A DNA stretch of 64,000 nt from JBMOKT01 sp049323895 (GTDB lineage: Bacteria > Bacillota > Peptococcia > Peptococcales > BICA1-8). The stretch covers positions 310,001-374,000 of the forward strand of contig JBMOKT010000039.1 of assembly GCA_049323895.1 (NCBI GenBank), written 5' to 3'. The notes under the pieces are model-generated. The model searched no databases. It was not told the origin of the DNA and saw only the letters and a program-made list of their open reading frames with translations. A program made the translations under genes and the position numbers. Of the stretch, positions 7,910 to 16,652 are shown piece after piece; within the stretch, counting starts at the first letter, position 1; each line of letters opens with the position of its first letter.

Positions 7910-9301
7910 ATGATTAGTACCGAAATTAAAGCTAAAATTCAAAAAATAGTAGGGGAAGAGAATGTACTGGATTCCAATCTGGATTTATTTAGCTACTCTT
8001 ATGATTCATCCTTTGTTCCCTTACTGCCCCCTAATAAACCCCATTTGGTTGTGCGACCCCTTACTACCGAAGAAGTTTCTGAAGTAATGAAGATTGCTCA
8101 TGAGCATAACATAATTGTGACTCCCAGGGGAGCGGCCAGCGGACGGACAGGGGGAAGCATCCCCTTAAATGGCGGTATTTCCCTGGCATTGGACCGTATG
8201 ACAAAAATAATTGAGCTTGATGAGCGGAACATGATGATAACCGTTGAACCTGGTATCAGGACAATAGATTTATATAATTATTGTGCAGCCAAGGGTTTGT
8301 TTTACCCTCCCGATCCGGCCAGTTGGAAGTTTTCTACTATTGGCGGTAATGTGGCAGAAAATGCAGGGGGTATGCGTGCTGTTAAATATGGCGTAACAAG
8401 CAATTATGTGATGGGTCTTGAGGTTGTACTGGCTGACGGAAAGATTCTCAATACGGGGGGCAAGGCCATCAAGAATGTTACGGGCTATGATTTGACCAGT
8501 CTCTTTACCGGGTCGGAAGGTACCCTAGGTATCATAACTAAGATCGTACTGCGGTTAATACCTATGCCTAAGGTGCGTAATACAATGCAACTGATGTTTA
8601 AATCTCTAGATGATGCTTGTTCTACTATTCATAATATGCTTCAATCAGGAGTTGTGCCAGCCTCGGCAGAACTGATGGATAAGATGAGCATTCAGGCAGT
8701 AGCCCGTCACAATAAGCTCGACATTAGTCCTGTGATAGAGGCTTGTCTTGTAATTGAAGTAGATGGCGAAGACGAGGCTGACCTGGGGAAACAATCCCAA
8801 CAGATTGCAAAAATAGCGGAAACTCAAGGTTTGGTCGAAATTCGCATTGCTTCGTCCCCGGAAGAAGCAGAAGCAATTTGGGGAATTCGCCGCGGTTTAA
8901 GCTCTGCCGTTGCAGCAATGGCACCTAACCGTCTCGGTGAAGATATCTCGGTGCCTAGGGATGCTTTTCCTGAGGTAGTGCGCAATATCGGCACCATTGC
9001 GGAAAAATATAACCTTACCATTGCAGTATATGGACATGCCGGAGATGGAAACATCCATCCTTCCATACTCTGCGATTTAGCTAATCCGGAAGAAGCTGAA
9101 AGGGTCCACAAAGCAGTTGATGAAATTTTTGCGGCAGCACTGGCAGCAGGCGGCACCTTATCCGGTGAACATGGAATAGGAATAACTAAAAGAGATTATA
9201 TCAAAGATGCCTTAGGTGAGGTTGGAGTTTCAGCCCTTAAGGCGGTTAAACAGGCATTTGACCCTAAGGGTATTCTTAATCCAGGGAAAATATGGCCATG
9301 A
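7910..9301 (+). CDS. glcD: FAD-linked 2-hydroxyacid dehydrogenase, GlcD / D-lactate dehydrogenase family
   Basis: 463 residues, the normal GlcD length. The PCMH-type FAD domain shows TPRGAASGRTGGS, YPPDPASWKFSTIGGNVAENAGG and GSEGTLGI. The C-terminal domain has YGHAGDGNIHPS and SGEHGIG, whose His residues bind the metal and substrate in this family. It oxidises D-lactate, glycolate, D-2-hydroxyglutarate or a similar acid and passes electrons to its partner. GGGAGGAAGG lies before ATG 7910. The next gene, 21 bp downstream, encodes the iron-sulphur subunit, so the two form a membrane-associated complex. A GlcE-type subunit is absent here, unlike the two later modules. Confidence 0.9.
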   Translation: MISTEIKAKIQKIVGEENVLDSNLDLFSYSYDSSFVPLLPPNKPHLVVRPLTTEEVSEVMKIAHEHNIIVTPRGAASGRTGGSIPLNGGISLALDRMTKIIELDERNMMITVEPGIRTIDLYNYCAAKGLFYPPDPASWKFSTIGGNVAENAGGMRAVKYGVTSNYVMGLEVVLADGKILNTGGKAIKNVTGYDLTSLFTGSEGTLGIITKIVLRLIPMPKVRNTMQLMFKSLDDACSTIHNMLQSGVVPASAELMDKMSIQAVARHNKLDISPVIEACLVIEVDGEDEADLGKQSQQIAKIAETQGLVEIRIASSPEEAEAIWGIRRGLSSAVAAMAPNRLGEDISVPRDAFPEVVRNIGTIAEKYNLTIAVYGHAGDGNIHPSILCDLANPEEAERVHKAVDEIFAAALAAGGTLSGEHGIGITKRDYIKDALGEVGVSALKAVKQAFDPKGILNPGKIWP

Positions 9302-9322
9302 CGTTAAGGGAGGTTTAATCAA

Positions 9323-10549
9323 ATGACTAAATACGAGGGACAGCACCTCCTCAAGGAAACCAAAGATATCGTCGGACAATGTGATCGCTGTGGTACCTGT
9401 CTGCCCGTTTGTCCCCTTTTCGGTGTCAAAGATATTGAATCTTCAAGCGCCAGGGGGAAAAACAACATAGCCAGGGCCATGGTGGAGGGTGGTATCCAAC
9501 CTGATTCCCAGGTCATGGATGTGGTTAATTTTTGTTTGTTATGCCGTACCTGTATCAGCAATTGCCCCAACAAAGTACGGACAGACGAAGTAATGACCAA
9601 CATCCGCCAATATATAACTGATAAAAAAGGCAGTCCGGGTTTAAAATACAGAGTCTTAGGAAAAGTATTAAAGGACAAAACTTTGTTAAAATTGTCTGCA
9701 GGTGCTCTAAATTTAATAAATAAATTAAAATTAAACCGTGCTGTTCCCTATGGTATGGCACCTGGCAGGTTTACCCGGGAGGAATACCTTAAGAACTTTG
9801 CAGGTCCAGCAGTTCTCAGCGGTGTGTCCTTACAAGCCAAGAAAGATATAACAAAAGAAATGAAGGTTGCGTACTTCCGTGGCTGCGGAATGGAGATGTT
9901 TTTCCCTGAGGCAATATCTGATTCCTTAAAAGTCTTAAACAGTATTGCTGAGGTAGAATTGGTAGATAACTTGTGTTGTGGGTTACCCCATCTTTCCCAT
10001 GGTCTCCGTAAGGATTTTTTTGAGATGGCAAAAAAGAATATCCTATTGTATAAGCATATTGATATAGTGGTTAGTGATTGTGCCAGTTGCAGTGGCACCT
10101 TAAAACATATTGGTTCTTATTTTAAAGATGACCATGAATGGAACAGTGAGGCCGACGCTTTTAGCAAGAAGGTTATGAGCTTTTCTGAGTTTTTAGTGAA
10201 GGCAGGCTATCAACCGCAGCGGCGTAACCAAGCTAAACTGACTTTCCATGAACCCTGTCATCTGGGACGGGGGCAAGGTATAAAAAAAGAACCCCGGCAA
10301 TTGTTAAAATTAGCAGGTGAATATGTTGAAATGGCAGGTTCAGATGTTTGTTGTGGGGGGGCGGGGTCTTTTCATATAGACTACCCTCAAACAGCAGATG
10401 CTATATTGGAAAAGAAAAGGCTGAATATAGAAAAATCAGAGGCGAACATTGTTGTAACAGAGTGCCCGGTATGCCTCGTTCAATTAAGTAAGGCTGCCCA
10501 GAGGAGCGGTGAAAAGTTTCAAGCAATGCATATTAGCCAAGTGGTATAA
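9323..10549 (+). CDS. glcF: GlcF / LldE-HdrD-like iron-sulphur subunit
   Basis: 408 residues. Two [4Fe-4S] motifs lie at the N-terminus, CDRCGTCLPVCP (about 20-31) and CLLCRTCISNCP (about 72-83). Two CCG domains follow: GCGMEMF with CCGLPHLSHG and CASC, then PCHLGRGQ, CCGGAGSF and CPVC. CCG domains bind a non-cubane cluster or electron-transfer centre as in HdrB/HdrD and GlcF. The protein takes electrons from the GlcD subunit encoded 21 bp upstream and passes them to quinone or another carrier. AAGGGAGG lies 9 bases before ATG. A terminator-like hairpin follows at 10574. Confidence 0.88.
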   Translation: MTKYEGQHLLKETKDIVGQCDRCGTCLPVCPLFGVKDIESSSARGKNNIARAMVEGGIQPDSQVMDVVNFCLLCRTCISNCPNKVRTDEVMTNIRQYITDKKGSPGLKYRVLGKVLKDKTLLKLSAGALNLINKLKLNRAVPYGMAPGRFTREEYLKNFAGPAVLSGVSLQAKKDITKEMKVAYFRGCGMEMFFPEAISDSLKVLNSIAEVELVDNLCCGLPHLSHGLRKDFFEMAKKNILLYKHIDIVVSDCASCSGTLKHIGSYFKDDHEWNSEADAFSKKVMSFSEFLVKAGYQPQRRNQAKLTFHEPCHLGRGQGIKKEPRQLLKLAGEYVEMAGSDVCCGGAGSFHIDYPQTADAILEKKRLNIEKSEANIVVTECPVCLVQLSKAAQRSGEKFQAMHISQVV

Positions 10550-10573
10550 ACTAAGAACTTAATATTACATTTT

Positions 10574-10618
10574 AAAGGGATGAAAAATAATTACTATATA
10601 TATTTTTTTATCCCTTTT
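10574..10618 (+). terminator. Intrinsic terminator after glcDF
   Basis: AAAGGGAT and ATCCCTTT arms enclose an AT-rich loop, with a T-rich 3' side. It ends the two-gene unit. The rest of the gap to 10818 contains repeat copy 2 and a short palindrome. Confidence 0.55.
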
Positions 10619-10637
10619 TATATTATTTAAGAAAGTA

Positions 10638-10725
10638 TAAGTGCGACATCGGCTTCCGCAGTTTCTAAAGGCTTGGTGCAAGCCGTGTTTTCTAATTTAG
10701 CCGGGCAAGGTAGGTTTTGCACTTA
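10638..10725 (+). repeat. Dispersed hairpin repeat, copy 2 (with terminal inverted repeats)
   Basis: The left 62 bases nearly match copy 1 at 6388. This copy runs on to GCACTTA at 10719-10725, the inverse complement of its own left end TAAGTGC, giving an 88-bp unit with 7-bp terminal inverted repeats like a small MITE. The outer GGCTT/AAGCC stem is kept. The inner stem is degraded (TTCT opposite GGTG). It lies between the glcF terminator and the sigma-54 regulator gene. Confidence 0.6.
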
Positions 10726-10798
10726 CCTTTATAACAAAAATTTATGGGTTTCTATAAAGGAAAAAGTTTATTTCCATAGAATACCATAACTAAATATT

Positions 10799-10810
10799 CC
10801 GAATATTCGG
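10799..10810. promoter_or_regulatory. 12-bp perfect palindrome upstream of the sigma-54 regulator
   Basis: CCGAATATTCGG ends 8 bases before the ATG of the regulator gene at 10819. A perfect palindrome overlapping the ribosome-binding region suggests an operator for autoregulation or another repressor, but short palindromes also arise by chance. No strong AGGAGG stands here, so translation may be weak. Confidence 0.3.
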
Positions 10811-10818
10811 GTGATTAC

Positions 10819-12702
10819 ATGAGTTTCATAAAAAAACGCATAGTTTTTATTAGTTATCCAAGATTAACTAAGGTTATTTCGCAGCTAGTGCCATCCTATT
10901 TAAAAGAAGTACTAGTTTATGAAGGGCACTTAAATGAAGTATTGGATATAACAAGAAAACTAATTTTTGAAAATACCGTTGATGTTATTATCAGCGGTGG
11001 TGGTAATGGTCAACATATCAAAAATCATATTAAAGAAATACCTGTGATTGTTTTTAAAATTACTGTAGCTGATTTGTTAGAAGGCATAAAAAATCTAAAC
11101 AAACAAGTGAGCAAAATTGGTATTTTAGGATATAAAGATGCTATTCCAGATCTTATGGCTTTTCGAGAACATATCTCATTTGATTTTACTCAGGACTGGT
11201 TTATTAGTACCAAACAAATGAAAAATAAGTTTCAAAAAATGGTTGATGAGGGCTGTGACGGGTTTATAGGAACTGGATTAGTTTGTGATTATGCTACTGA
11301 TTTTGGATTTCCTGCCTATATGGTTTACTCAAAAGAGAATGTTGAAGAAACATTTAAAGAAGCATTTAAATACCAATGGGCATTAAATTTTAATAGGGAA
11401 AGGGAAGAAAGAACCAATGCCATTCTAAATTATTCAAAAAAAGCTTTTTTATTTATAAATACTGATCGTAAGATTCAAACAGCAAATACATTAGCAGAAA
11501 AAATATTAGGTATTTCTAGAAATAAACTTGTAGGTAGTTTTCTGGATGAAATTGTTGATGCAACAGAGTTTAATTCAGTTATGTGTGGTGAGGAGGAAGT
11601 AAGTGAAAGTGTAATAAAATTGAAAGGAAAAGAGTTAGCAGTTACCTATAAGGCAATTAAAATAGATAATCATTTAAGTGAGGTTATAGCAATTTTGGAT
11701 GATAGCTGTAGCACATGCATACAAACAGATAAAAATCGTAAAGAATCGATTCACAGTGGATTTACAGCCTCATATTCATTCCGAAATATAATAGGACACT
11801 CTAAAGCGATTCAAGATGTTATTGAGTCAGCACAAGGCTATGCAGTTTCAAATTATACAATTCTTATTTTAGGTGAGACGGGTACTGGCAAGGAACTTTT
11901 TGCTCAATCAATACATAATCATAGTTCTAGAAATAATCGTCCATTTGTTTCTGTTAACTGCTCCGCATTACCAAACTCCCTTCTTGAAAGTGAACTTTTT
12001 GGTTACGAATCTGGTACATTTACAGGGGGGAGGAAGGAGGGTAAACCTGGACTGATTGAACAAGCAAATACAGGTACTCTATTTCTGGATGAAATCGGTG
12101 ATATGTCTCCTGAAGGGCAAGTAATGCTTCTGAGGGTATTACAAGAGAAAAAACTAAGAAGGTTAGGTGGAAATAAAATAATTTCTGTTGACGTACGCGT
12201 AGTAGCGGCAACCAATCAGCCGTTAGAGAACTTAGTTGAAAGGGGACTTTTCCGTTCGGATTTATATTATAGGTTAAATGTCTTAAATTTAGATCTGCCC
12301 CCATTGAGAAGCCGTAGAGGCGATATTCCAGATTTAATTGATCATTTTATTAAAGAGCATGGTTTATCAATGGATACTAAAAACAAAGATATAATAAAAA
12401 GATTGTTGCTCCAAGCAGATTATCAGTGGCCAGGCAATATAAGAGAATTAGAAAATTTATTTCTTAAAATTACCTGCAACCCATTTAGCGAACCAGAAGA
12501 AATAAAATTACTAATAGAAAAGCTATTGTTTTTCGGGAATTACAAAGGAGAGGCATCGCGATCTAACGCTTGTCTAGAAAATGAGGAATATAAAATTTTA
12601 GAGGTTTTAGAACAAACCCAATGGAATAGAACAAAAGCGGCTAAGACTTTGGGTATGAGCAGAACTACTCTTTGGCGAAAGATTTGTAACCTTTCCAAAT
12701 AG
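10819..12702 (+). CDS. Sigma-54-dependent activator with PrpR-type sensor and PAS domain
   Basis: 627 residues. About 1-185 look like the PrpR_N periplasmic-binding-like sensor domain, which in PrpR recognises 2-methylcitrate. About 200-290 form a PAS domain (NYSKKAFLFINTDRKIQTAN). About 320-550 form the AAA+ domain with Walker A GETGTGKE (352-359), Walker B TLFLDEIGDM (about 418) and the R-finger region FRSDLYYRLNVL. A Fis-type HTH ends the protein (NRTKAAKTLGMSRTTLWRK). The loop that contacts sigma-54 is GTFTGG and not the standard GAFTGA. No receiver domain is present, so it is ligand-controlled. The perfect -24/-12 promoter and palindrome just downstream indicate it activates the operon starting at 12881. 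Confidence 0.9.
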   Translation: MSFIKKRIVFISYPRLTKVISQLVPSYLKEVLVYEGHLNEVLDITRKLIFENTVDVIISGGGNGQHIKNHIKEIPVIVFKITVADLLEGIKNLNKQVSKIGILGYKDAIPDLMAFREHISFDFTQDWFISTKQMKNKFQKMVDEGCDGFIGTGLVCDYATDFGFPAYMVYSKENVEETFKEAFKYQWALNFNREREERTNAILNYSKKAFLFINTDRKIQTANTLAEKILGISRNKLVGSFLDEIVDATEFNSVMCGEEEVSESVIKLKGKELAVTYKAIKIDNHLSEVIAILDDSCSTCIQTDKNRKESIHSGFTASYSFRNIIGHSKAIQDVIESAQGYAVSNYTILILGETGTGKELFAQSIHNHSSRNNRPFVSVNCSALPNSLLESELFGYESGTFTGGRKEGKPGLIEQANTGTLFLDEIGDMSPEGQVMLLRVLQEKKLRRLGGNKIISVDVRVVAATNQPLENLVERGLFRSDLYYRLNVLNLDLPPLRSRRGDIPDLIDHFIKEHGLSMDTKNKDIIKRLLLQADYQWPGNIRELENLFLKITCNPFSEPEEIKLLIEKLLFFGNYKGEASRSNACLENEEYKILEVLEQTQWNRTKAAKTLGMSRTTLWRKICNLSK

Positions 12703-12732
12703 TATTTAACAAAAGATTTCTCTGCAAATACT

Positions 12733-12770
12733 AAATGAAACAAATCGTTTAAACAATTTGTTTCATTTTT
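12733..12770. promoter_or_regulatory. Palindrome between regulator and sigma-54 promoter (terminator and/or activator site)
   Basis: Two 12-base arms, AATGAAACAAAT and ATTTGTTTCATT, flank a CGTTTAAACA centre and are followed by TTTTT. The position about 45 bp upstream of the -24 element is closer than most enhancer sites, but the palindrome could serve as the binding site of the activator encoded just upstream. It also fits as the intrinsic terminator of that gene. Both roles are inferred. Confidence 0.5.
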
Positions 12771-12814
12771 GTATTTGGCAACTTTGAACCCCAGTATTTT
12801 AGGGCTTGAAAAGA

Positions 12815-12830
12815 TGGCATAATATTTGCA
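12815..12830 (+). promoter_or_regulatory. Sigma-54 (-24/-12) promoter
   Basis: TGGCATAATATTTGCA is an exact match to the TGGCAY-R-N4-TTGCW consensus for sigma-54 holoenzyme. It lies 51 bases before the ATG at 12881, directly between a sigma-54 activator gene and the nine-gene operon, so both position and sequence support the call. Confidence 0.88.
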
Positions 12831-12880
12831 AATTCAATATAACTGAATTATCACAAAATTCCAATACTGAGGTGATATAA

Positions 12881-14089
12881 ATGCCAACGGAACGTTTAGG
12901 ACCCTTAAAGGGTCTAAGAGTCTTGGAAATAGCGAACGTAATTGCAGGACCTTTTGCGGGTTCACTTTTTGCCGATTATGGGGCAGACGTAATTAAAATT
13001 GAACTTCCCCAAATCGGTGATCCCTTTCGTCAATTCATGCCCACATTAAATGGTGAGTCACTAAGATGGCCTACTATGGCCCGTAATAAACGCTGCATAT
13101 CCCTAGACTTGCGGGTAAAAAGAGGAAAAGAGATTTTCTTATCATTACTTAAAACAACTGATATAGTAATTGAAAATTTTCGTCCCGGTATAATTGAAAA
13201 ATGGGGTATTGGATACGAAGAGATGAAAAGGGTCAATCCTAAAATAATCTTAGTTCGTATTTCCGGTTATGGGCAAACAGGTCCCTATCGGGAAAAGGCA
13301 GGTTTTGGCACTCCGTCAACAGCATTTAGTGGTTATACCTATCTACAAGGCTACCCGGATCGTCCTCCGGTAAGTCCACCTATCTCACTTTCTGATTATG
13401 TTGCTGGTTTATTTGGTGTAATTGGGGGATTAAGTTCTTTAACTGCAATTTTAAATGGGGAACTACAAGAGGGACAGGTAATAGATGTCTCTTTATATGA
13501 ACCACTTTTAAGATTTTTAGATGGAGTGGTAACCGAATATGGCATAAATGGCAAAATTCCGGAAAGGACTCCGATGATTACGGGATCAGCCAGTCCTAGT
13601 GATATTTTTCAGACTAAAGATAATAAGTGGGTCATTATTGTAGCAAGTACACAAAGAACTTGGGAGCGTTTAGCACAAGTAATGAAAAGGGAGGATCTCA
13701 TTAGTAACGAAAAATTTGAAACAAATCCTCAAAGGGTCAAAAACAATGAACTATTAACTGGCATTATTGGAAAATGGGTTAAGGGTTTTACTATGAATGA
13801 GATTTGTCGGGTGCTAGATGAAAATGGTATACCAGTTAGTCCCGTTAATAGTGTTGCCGATATTATGGAAAATGACCAATTTATAGTACGTCAGGATATT
13901 ATAAGTATTCCTCATCCTTTATTTGGTGATATCAATATGCCTAATATATTTCCTTTCTTCTCCCAAACCCCTTGTACAGTGCGGCATATTGGCCCAGCCC
14001 TTGGCGAGCATAACAGGGAAGTATATATATCGGAACTTGGAATGTCGGAGGAGGAATATCAGCAGCTTCAAGATTTAGGGATTATTTGA
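12881..14089 (+). CDS. Class III CoA-transferase (CaiB/BaiF family)
   Basis: 402 residues with the family hallmarks GLRVLEIANVIAGPFAGSLFADYGADVIKIE at the N-terminus (split here across the first strand and helix), ENFRPGIIEKWGIGYE, SGYGQTGPYREKAGF and SLSDYVAG with the expected catalytic Asp near 171. Class III enzymes move CoA between carboxylic acids through an aspartyl-CoA anhydride. It is the first gene of the sigma-54 operon, followed 13 bp later by an HMG-CoA-lyase-like gene. The logical role is to activate a hydroxylated dicarboxylate to its CoA ester for cleavage. GAGGTGAT precedes ATG 12881. Confidence 0.9.
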   Translation: MPTERLGPLKGLRVLEIANVIAGPFAGSLFADYGADVIKIELPQIGDPFRQFMPTLNGESLRWPTMARNKRCISLDLRVKRGKEIFLSLLKTTDIVIENFRPGIIEKWGIGYEEMKRVNPKIILVRISGYGQTGPYREKAGFGTPSTAFSGYTYLQGYPDRPPVSPPISLSDYVAGLFGVIGGLSSLTAILNGELQEGQVIDVSLYEPLLRFLDGVVTEYGINGKIPERTPMITGSASPSDIFQTKDNKWVIIVASTQRTWERLAQVMKREDLISNEKFETNPQRVKNNELLTGIIGKWVKGFTMNEICRVLDENGIPVSPVNSVADIMENDQFIVRQDIISIPHPLFGDINMPNIFPFFSQTPCTVRHIGPALGEHNREVYISELGMSEEEYQQLQDLGII

Positions 14090-14102
14090 AAGGAGAGTTA
14101 AA

Positions 14103-15029
14103 ATGGAGTATCCCAAAAGTGTAAAAATAAGAGAAGTCTGTACAAGAGACGGATTTCAAATTGAACAACAATTTATTGAAACGGATAAAAAGATTGAAAT
14201 CATAGATCTACTTTCCGAATGCGGCTTTACAGATATCCAGTATACTGCTTTTGTACATCCGAAGGCAGTTCCCAACCTTAAAGATGCAGAGGAAGTCTCT
14301 CGAAGGATAAAACGTGTTCCAGGCATAACTTATTCGGCTCTGGTAGCCAATGAAAAAGGATTGGAAAGGGCAATAGCGGCAGGTGTAAAGCAGGTTGAGT
14401 TTGTAATTTCCGCCACAGATTCTCACAACCTGAACAATGTTAATACAACAACAAAGGAATCTTTACAAAGGATAGCGGAGTGCCTTGACAAAGGTTATGA
14501 CTGTGTAATTACACCGGGAGCCGCTGTTGCTTTTGGATGTCCTTTTGAAGGAGAGGTGCCTTTTGAACGTATTAAGTGGATGTTTCAGCATTATGCAGAT
14601 TGGGGGCTGACTGAAGTAAGTATTGCAGATACAACTGGGATGGCAAACCCCATTCAAGTTTATGACACAATTTCAAGGCTGTTAGATTTCTTTCCGAATT
14701 TTGAGTTTGCCCTTCATCTCCATAATACAAGGGGGATGGCTTTAGCCAATATCTTTGCTGGTATAAAGGCAGGAGCAAAAATAATTGACTCAGCAGTTGG
14801 AGGGCTTGGAGGATGTCCGTATGCCCCTGGAGCAACAGGTAATGTCGCCACAGAAGATGTAATACACATGCTGGATTTAATGGGAGTTGAGACAGGTGTT
14901 AATTTAGACAAAGTGATAAGCGCAGCTAAAAAGGTACGGGAGGTGGTCGGACATACTGATAGTTATATTTTAAAAGCTGGCAAGGCTTTCGATTTGGTGA
15001 AAGAAAGACCTAAAAAACAATGTAATTAA
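14103..15029 (+). CDS. HMG-CoA lyase-like acyl-CoA lyase (HMGL family)
   Basis: 308 residues, the usual length of bacterial HMG-CoA lyases. The TIM-barrel motif RDGFQ (15-19, canonical RDGLQ) binds the metal with His residues in LHLHNTRGMA (about 203-210). The signature GGLGGCPYAPGATGN (about 231-245) carries the loop Cys. Family members cleave 3-hydroxy-3-methylglutaryl-CoA to acetoacetate plus acetyl-CoA, or citramalyl-CoA-type esters to an oxoacid plus acetyl-CoA. Coupled with the CoA-transferase, this gives acetyl-CoA from a 3-hydroxy-3-alkyl dicarboxylate. AAAGGAGAG precedes ATG. The choice between HMG and citramalyl esters is open. Confidence 0.85.
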   Translation: MEYPKSVKIREVCTRDGFQIEQQFIETDKKIEIIDLLSECGFTDIQYTAFVHPKAVPNLKDAEEVSRRIKRVPGITYSALVANEKGLERAIAAGVKQVEFVISATDSHNLNNVNTTTKESLQRIAECLDKGYDCVITPGAAVAFGCPFEGEVPFERIKWMFQHYADWGLTEVSIADTTGMANPIQVYDTISRLLDFFPNFEFALHLHNTRGMALANIFAGIKAGAKIIDSAVGGLGGCPYAPGATGNVATEDVIHMLDLMGVETGVNLDKVISAAKKVREVVGHTDSYILKAGKAFDLVKERPKKQCN

Positions 15030-15043
15030 AAGGGGGAAGACAA

Positions 15044-16093
15044 ATGAATTTCAAGAAATTTTCGGCAATTATGATTATTCTCGTTTTGGTTTTTACATTT
15101 ATTTCAGGGTGTTCAACACAACCAGCCCAAGAAAAGAAAGCTGAACCTTCCACTGAAAAAAGTGCCGAGCAGCCTGCTGAAAAGAAATCCTCTTATCCCG
15201 ATAAACCTATAACAATTATTGCCGCATCAAATGCCGGTGGTGGATGGGATTTAACTGCCAGAAATTCTGCAAAAGTTTTAAATGAAGAAAAAATAGTTTC
15301 TGCTCCTATTAAGGTTCAAAATATAGTTGGTGGTGGAGGTAGTCTGGGATTTCAACAATTTGTAGAAAATCATAAGGCGGATCCATATACACTAATTGCA
15401 ACATCTGCAGCAATGATTGCTAATCCTGTTGCCCAAGGCTGGCCTTATGATCATAACAATATTACACCACTGGCAAGACTTTTCGTTGACTATGAGATGC
15501 TTGTAGCTAAAAAAGGGTCTAAATGGGATTCCGCAGAGAAATTATTTGAAGCTCTTAAGAATGATCCAAAATCTATTACTATCGGAGGAGAAACACCTCC
15601 CGGAACTGACTATATTGCCTTTGTAATGGCTCTTGTAGAAAAGGGCATTGATGTAAGTCAAATAAACTGGGTTAGTTATGAAGGAGCAGGTGAAGCCATT
15701 CCCGCACTTTTAGGTGGACATATTGATGTTTCTATTGCCACTGCAGGTGAATGGGTAAGTCAGATTAAATCAGGTCAATTACAAGGAATAGGAATTTTCA
15801 GCGAAGAAAGACTGGAAGGTGAATTAAACAATATACCTACTATGAGAGAACAAGGGATAAATGTTGTATTCGGGAACTGGCGTGGTTTATGGGGACCTCC
15901 CAATATGCCCAAGGCAGAGTATGATTATTGGGTAGACGCTTTAACTAAAATGAATGAATCGCAAGCCTGGAAAGATGTCTTAACTAAGATGCAATGGGTA
16001 CCCTGGTTTAAAACAGACAACCTTGACCAATGGTTAGATGGAGAAAAAGAAAATATGGTTAAGGCTATGAAAGCAGCCGGTATTTTAAAATAA
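15044..16093 (+). CDS. tctC: Tripartite tricarboxylate transporter substrate-binding lipoprotein (TctC/Bug)
   Basis: 349 residues. A signal peptide of 22 residues ends in the lipobox FISGC (Cys23), followed by a Lys/Glu/Pro-rich linker typical of Gram-positive lipoproteins. The mature part starts YPDKPITIIAASNAGGGWDLTARN, the ligand-binding beta-hairpin region of Bug proteins, and shows VGGGGSLGFQQF and the late GNWRGLWGPPNMPK motif. It captures a carboxylate for the TctBA membrane pair encoded next. AGGGGGAAG precedes the ATG, 15 bp after the lyase gene. Confidence 0.9.
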   Translation: MNFKKFSAIMIILVLVFTFISGCSTQPAQEKKAEPSTEKSAEQPAEKKSSYPDKPITIIAASNAGGGWDLTARNSAKVLNEEKIVSAPIKVQNIVGGGGSLGFQQFVENHKADPYTLIATSAAMIANPVAQGWPYDHNNITPLARLFVDYEMLVAKKGSKWDSAEKLFEALKNDPKSITIGGETPPGTDYIAFVMALVEKGIDVSQINWVSYEGAGEAIPALLGGHIDVSIATAGEWVSQIKSGQLQGIGIFSEERLEGELNNIPTMREQGINVVFGNWRGLWGPPNMPKAEYDYWVDALTKMNESQAWKDVLTKMQWVPWFKTDNLDQWLDGEKENMVKAMKAAGILK

Positions 16094-16116
16094 GCAGCTG
16101 TTTAAGTAAGCAAAGT

Positions 16117-16152
16117 AAAATAGTGAAGCGGTTTTTCCGCTTCACTATTTTA
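16117..16152 (+). promoter_or_regulatory. Hairpin between tctC and tctB
   Basis: A strong stem, AAAATAGTGAAGCGG with its exact complement around a T-rich loop, is followed by TTTTAAAAAAAAGG instead of a clean T tract. Located between the binding-protein gene and the membrane-subunit genes, it probably protects the 3' end of tctC mRNA or partly terminates, giving more binding protein than permease. A similar hairpin lies between dctP and dctQ at 55862. Confidence 0.7.
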
Positions 16153-16170
16153 AAAAAAAGGAGGGGTGTT

Positions 16171-16638
16171 ATGAAAGCTGATGTAAAAGCAGGAATTACC
16201 GCGTTGGTTATTTCCCTTGCTTATCTAGCTGCGACTTTTTCCGCTTCCGGGAGAAATATGGTCATTTCTACACCAATTGAGCCCACACTTTTCCCAAGAA
16301 TAATAGCAGGTGGGTTGATAATAAGCTCTTTAAGCATATTAATTCCCGGTCTTTTAAAACGGCAACAAAAAGATGAACAAACAGAAGTAAAAAAGGAGCC
16401 GTTTTTCACCAAAGAGCGAAATGCTATATTGGGTGCATTTATTATCTATATTGGTCTTTTTAACATATTAGGGTATAAACTTTCTACATTGCTTTTCTCA
16501 ATGGGCACCTTGACATATCTAAATAAAAAGGCTTGGAAACGCAATTTAACTTTTTCAGTTATTTTTGTGGTTACAGCTTATTATGTATTTTCTACTGTAC
16601 TGCAAGTACAGCTGCCCATTGGGCTATTTAATTTATAG
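16171..16638 (+). CDS. tctB: Tripartite tricarboxylate transporter small membrane subunit (TctB)
   Basis: 155 residues with four hydrophobic segments (about 7-25, 40-60, 82-105 and 120-140), the TctB topology. EPTLFPRIIAGGLI near residue 35 is the conserved TctB block. ATG 16171 is preferred because GGAGGGG lies 5-10 bases upstream; an in-frame GTG at 16123 sits inside the hairpin. It forms the permease with TctA, encoded 14 bp downstream. Confidence 0.85.
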   Translation: MKADVKAGITALVISLAYLAATFSASGRNMVISTPIEPTLFPRIIAGGLIISSLSILIPGLLKRQQKDEQTEVKKEPFFTKERNAILGAFIIYIGLFNILGYKLSTLLFSMGTLTYLNKKAWKRNLTFSVIFVVTAYYVFSTVLQVQLPIGLFNL

Positions 16639-16652
16639 GGGGGTGGTACAAT

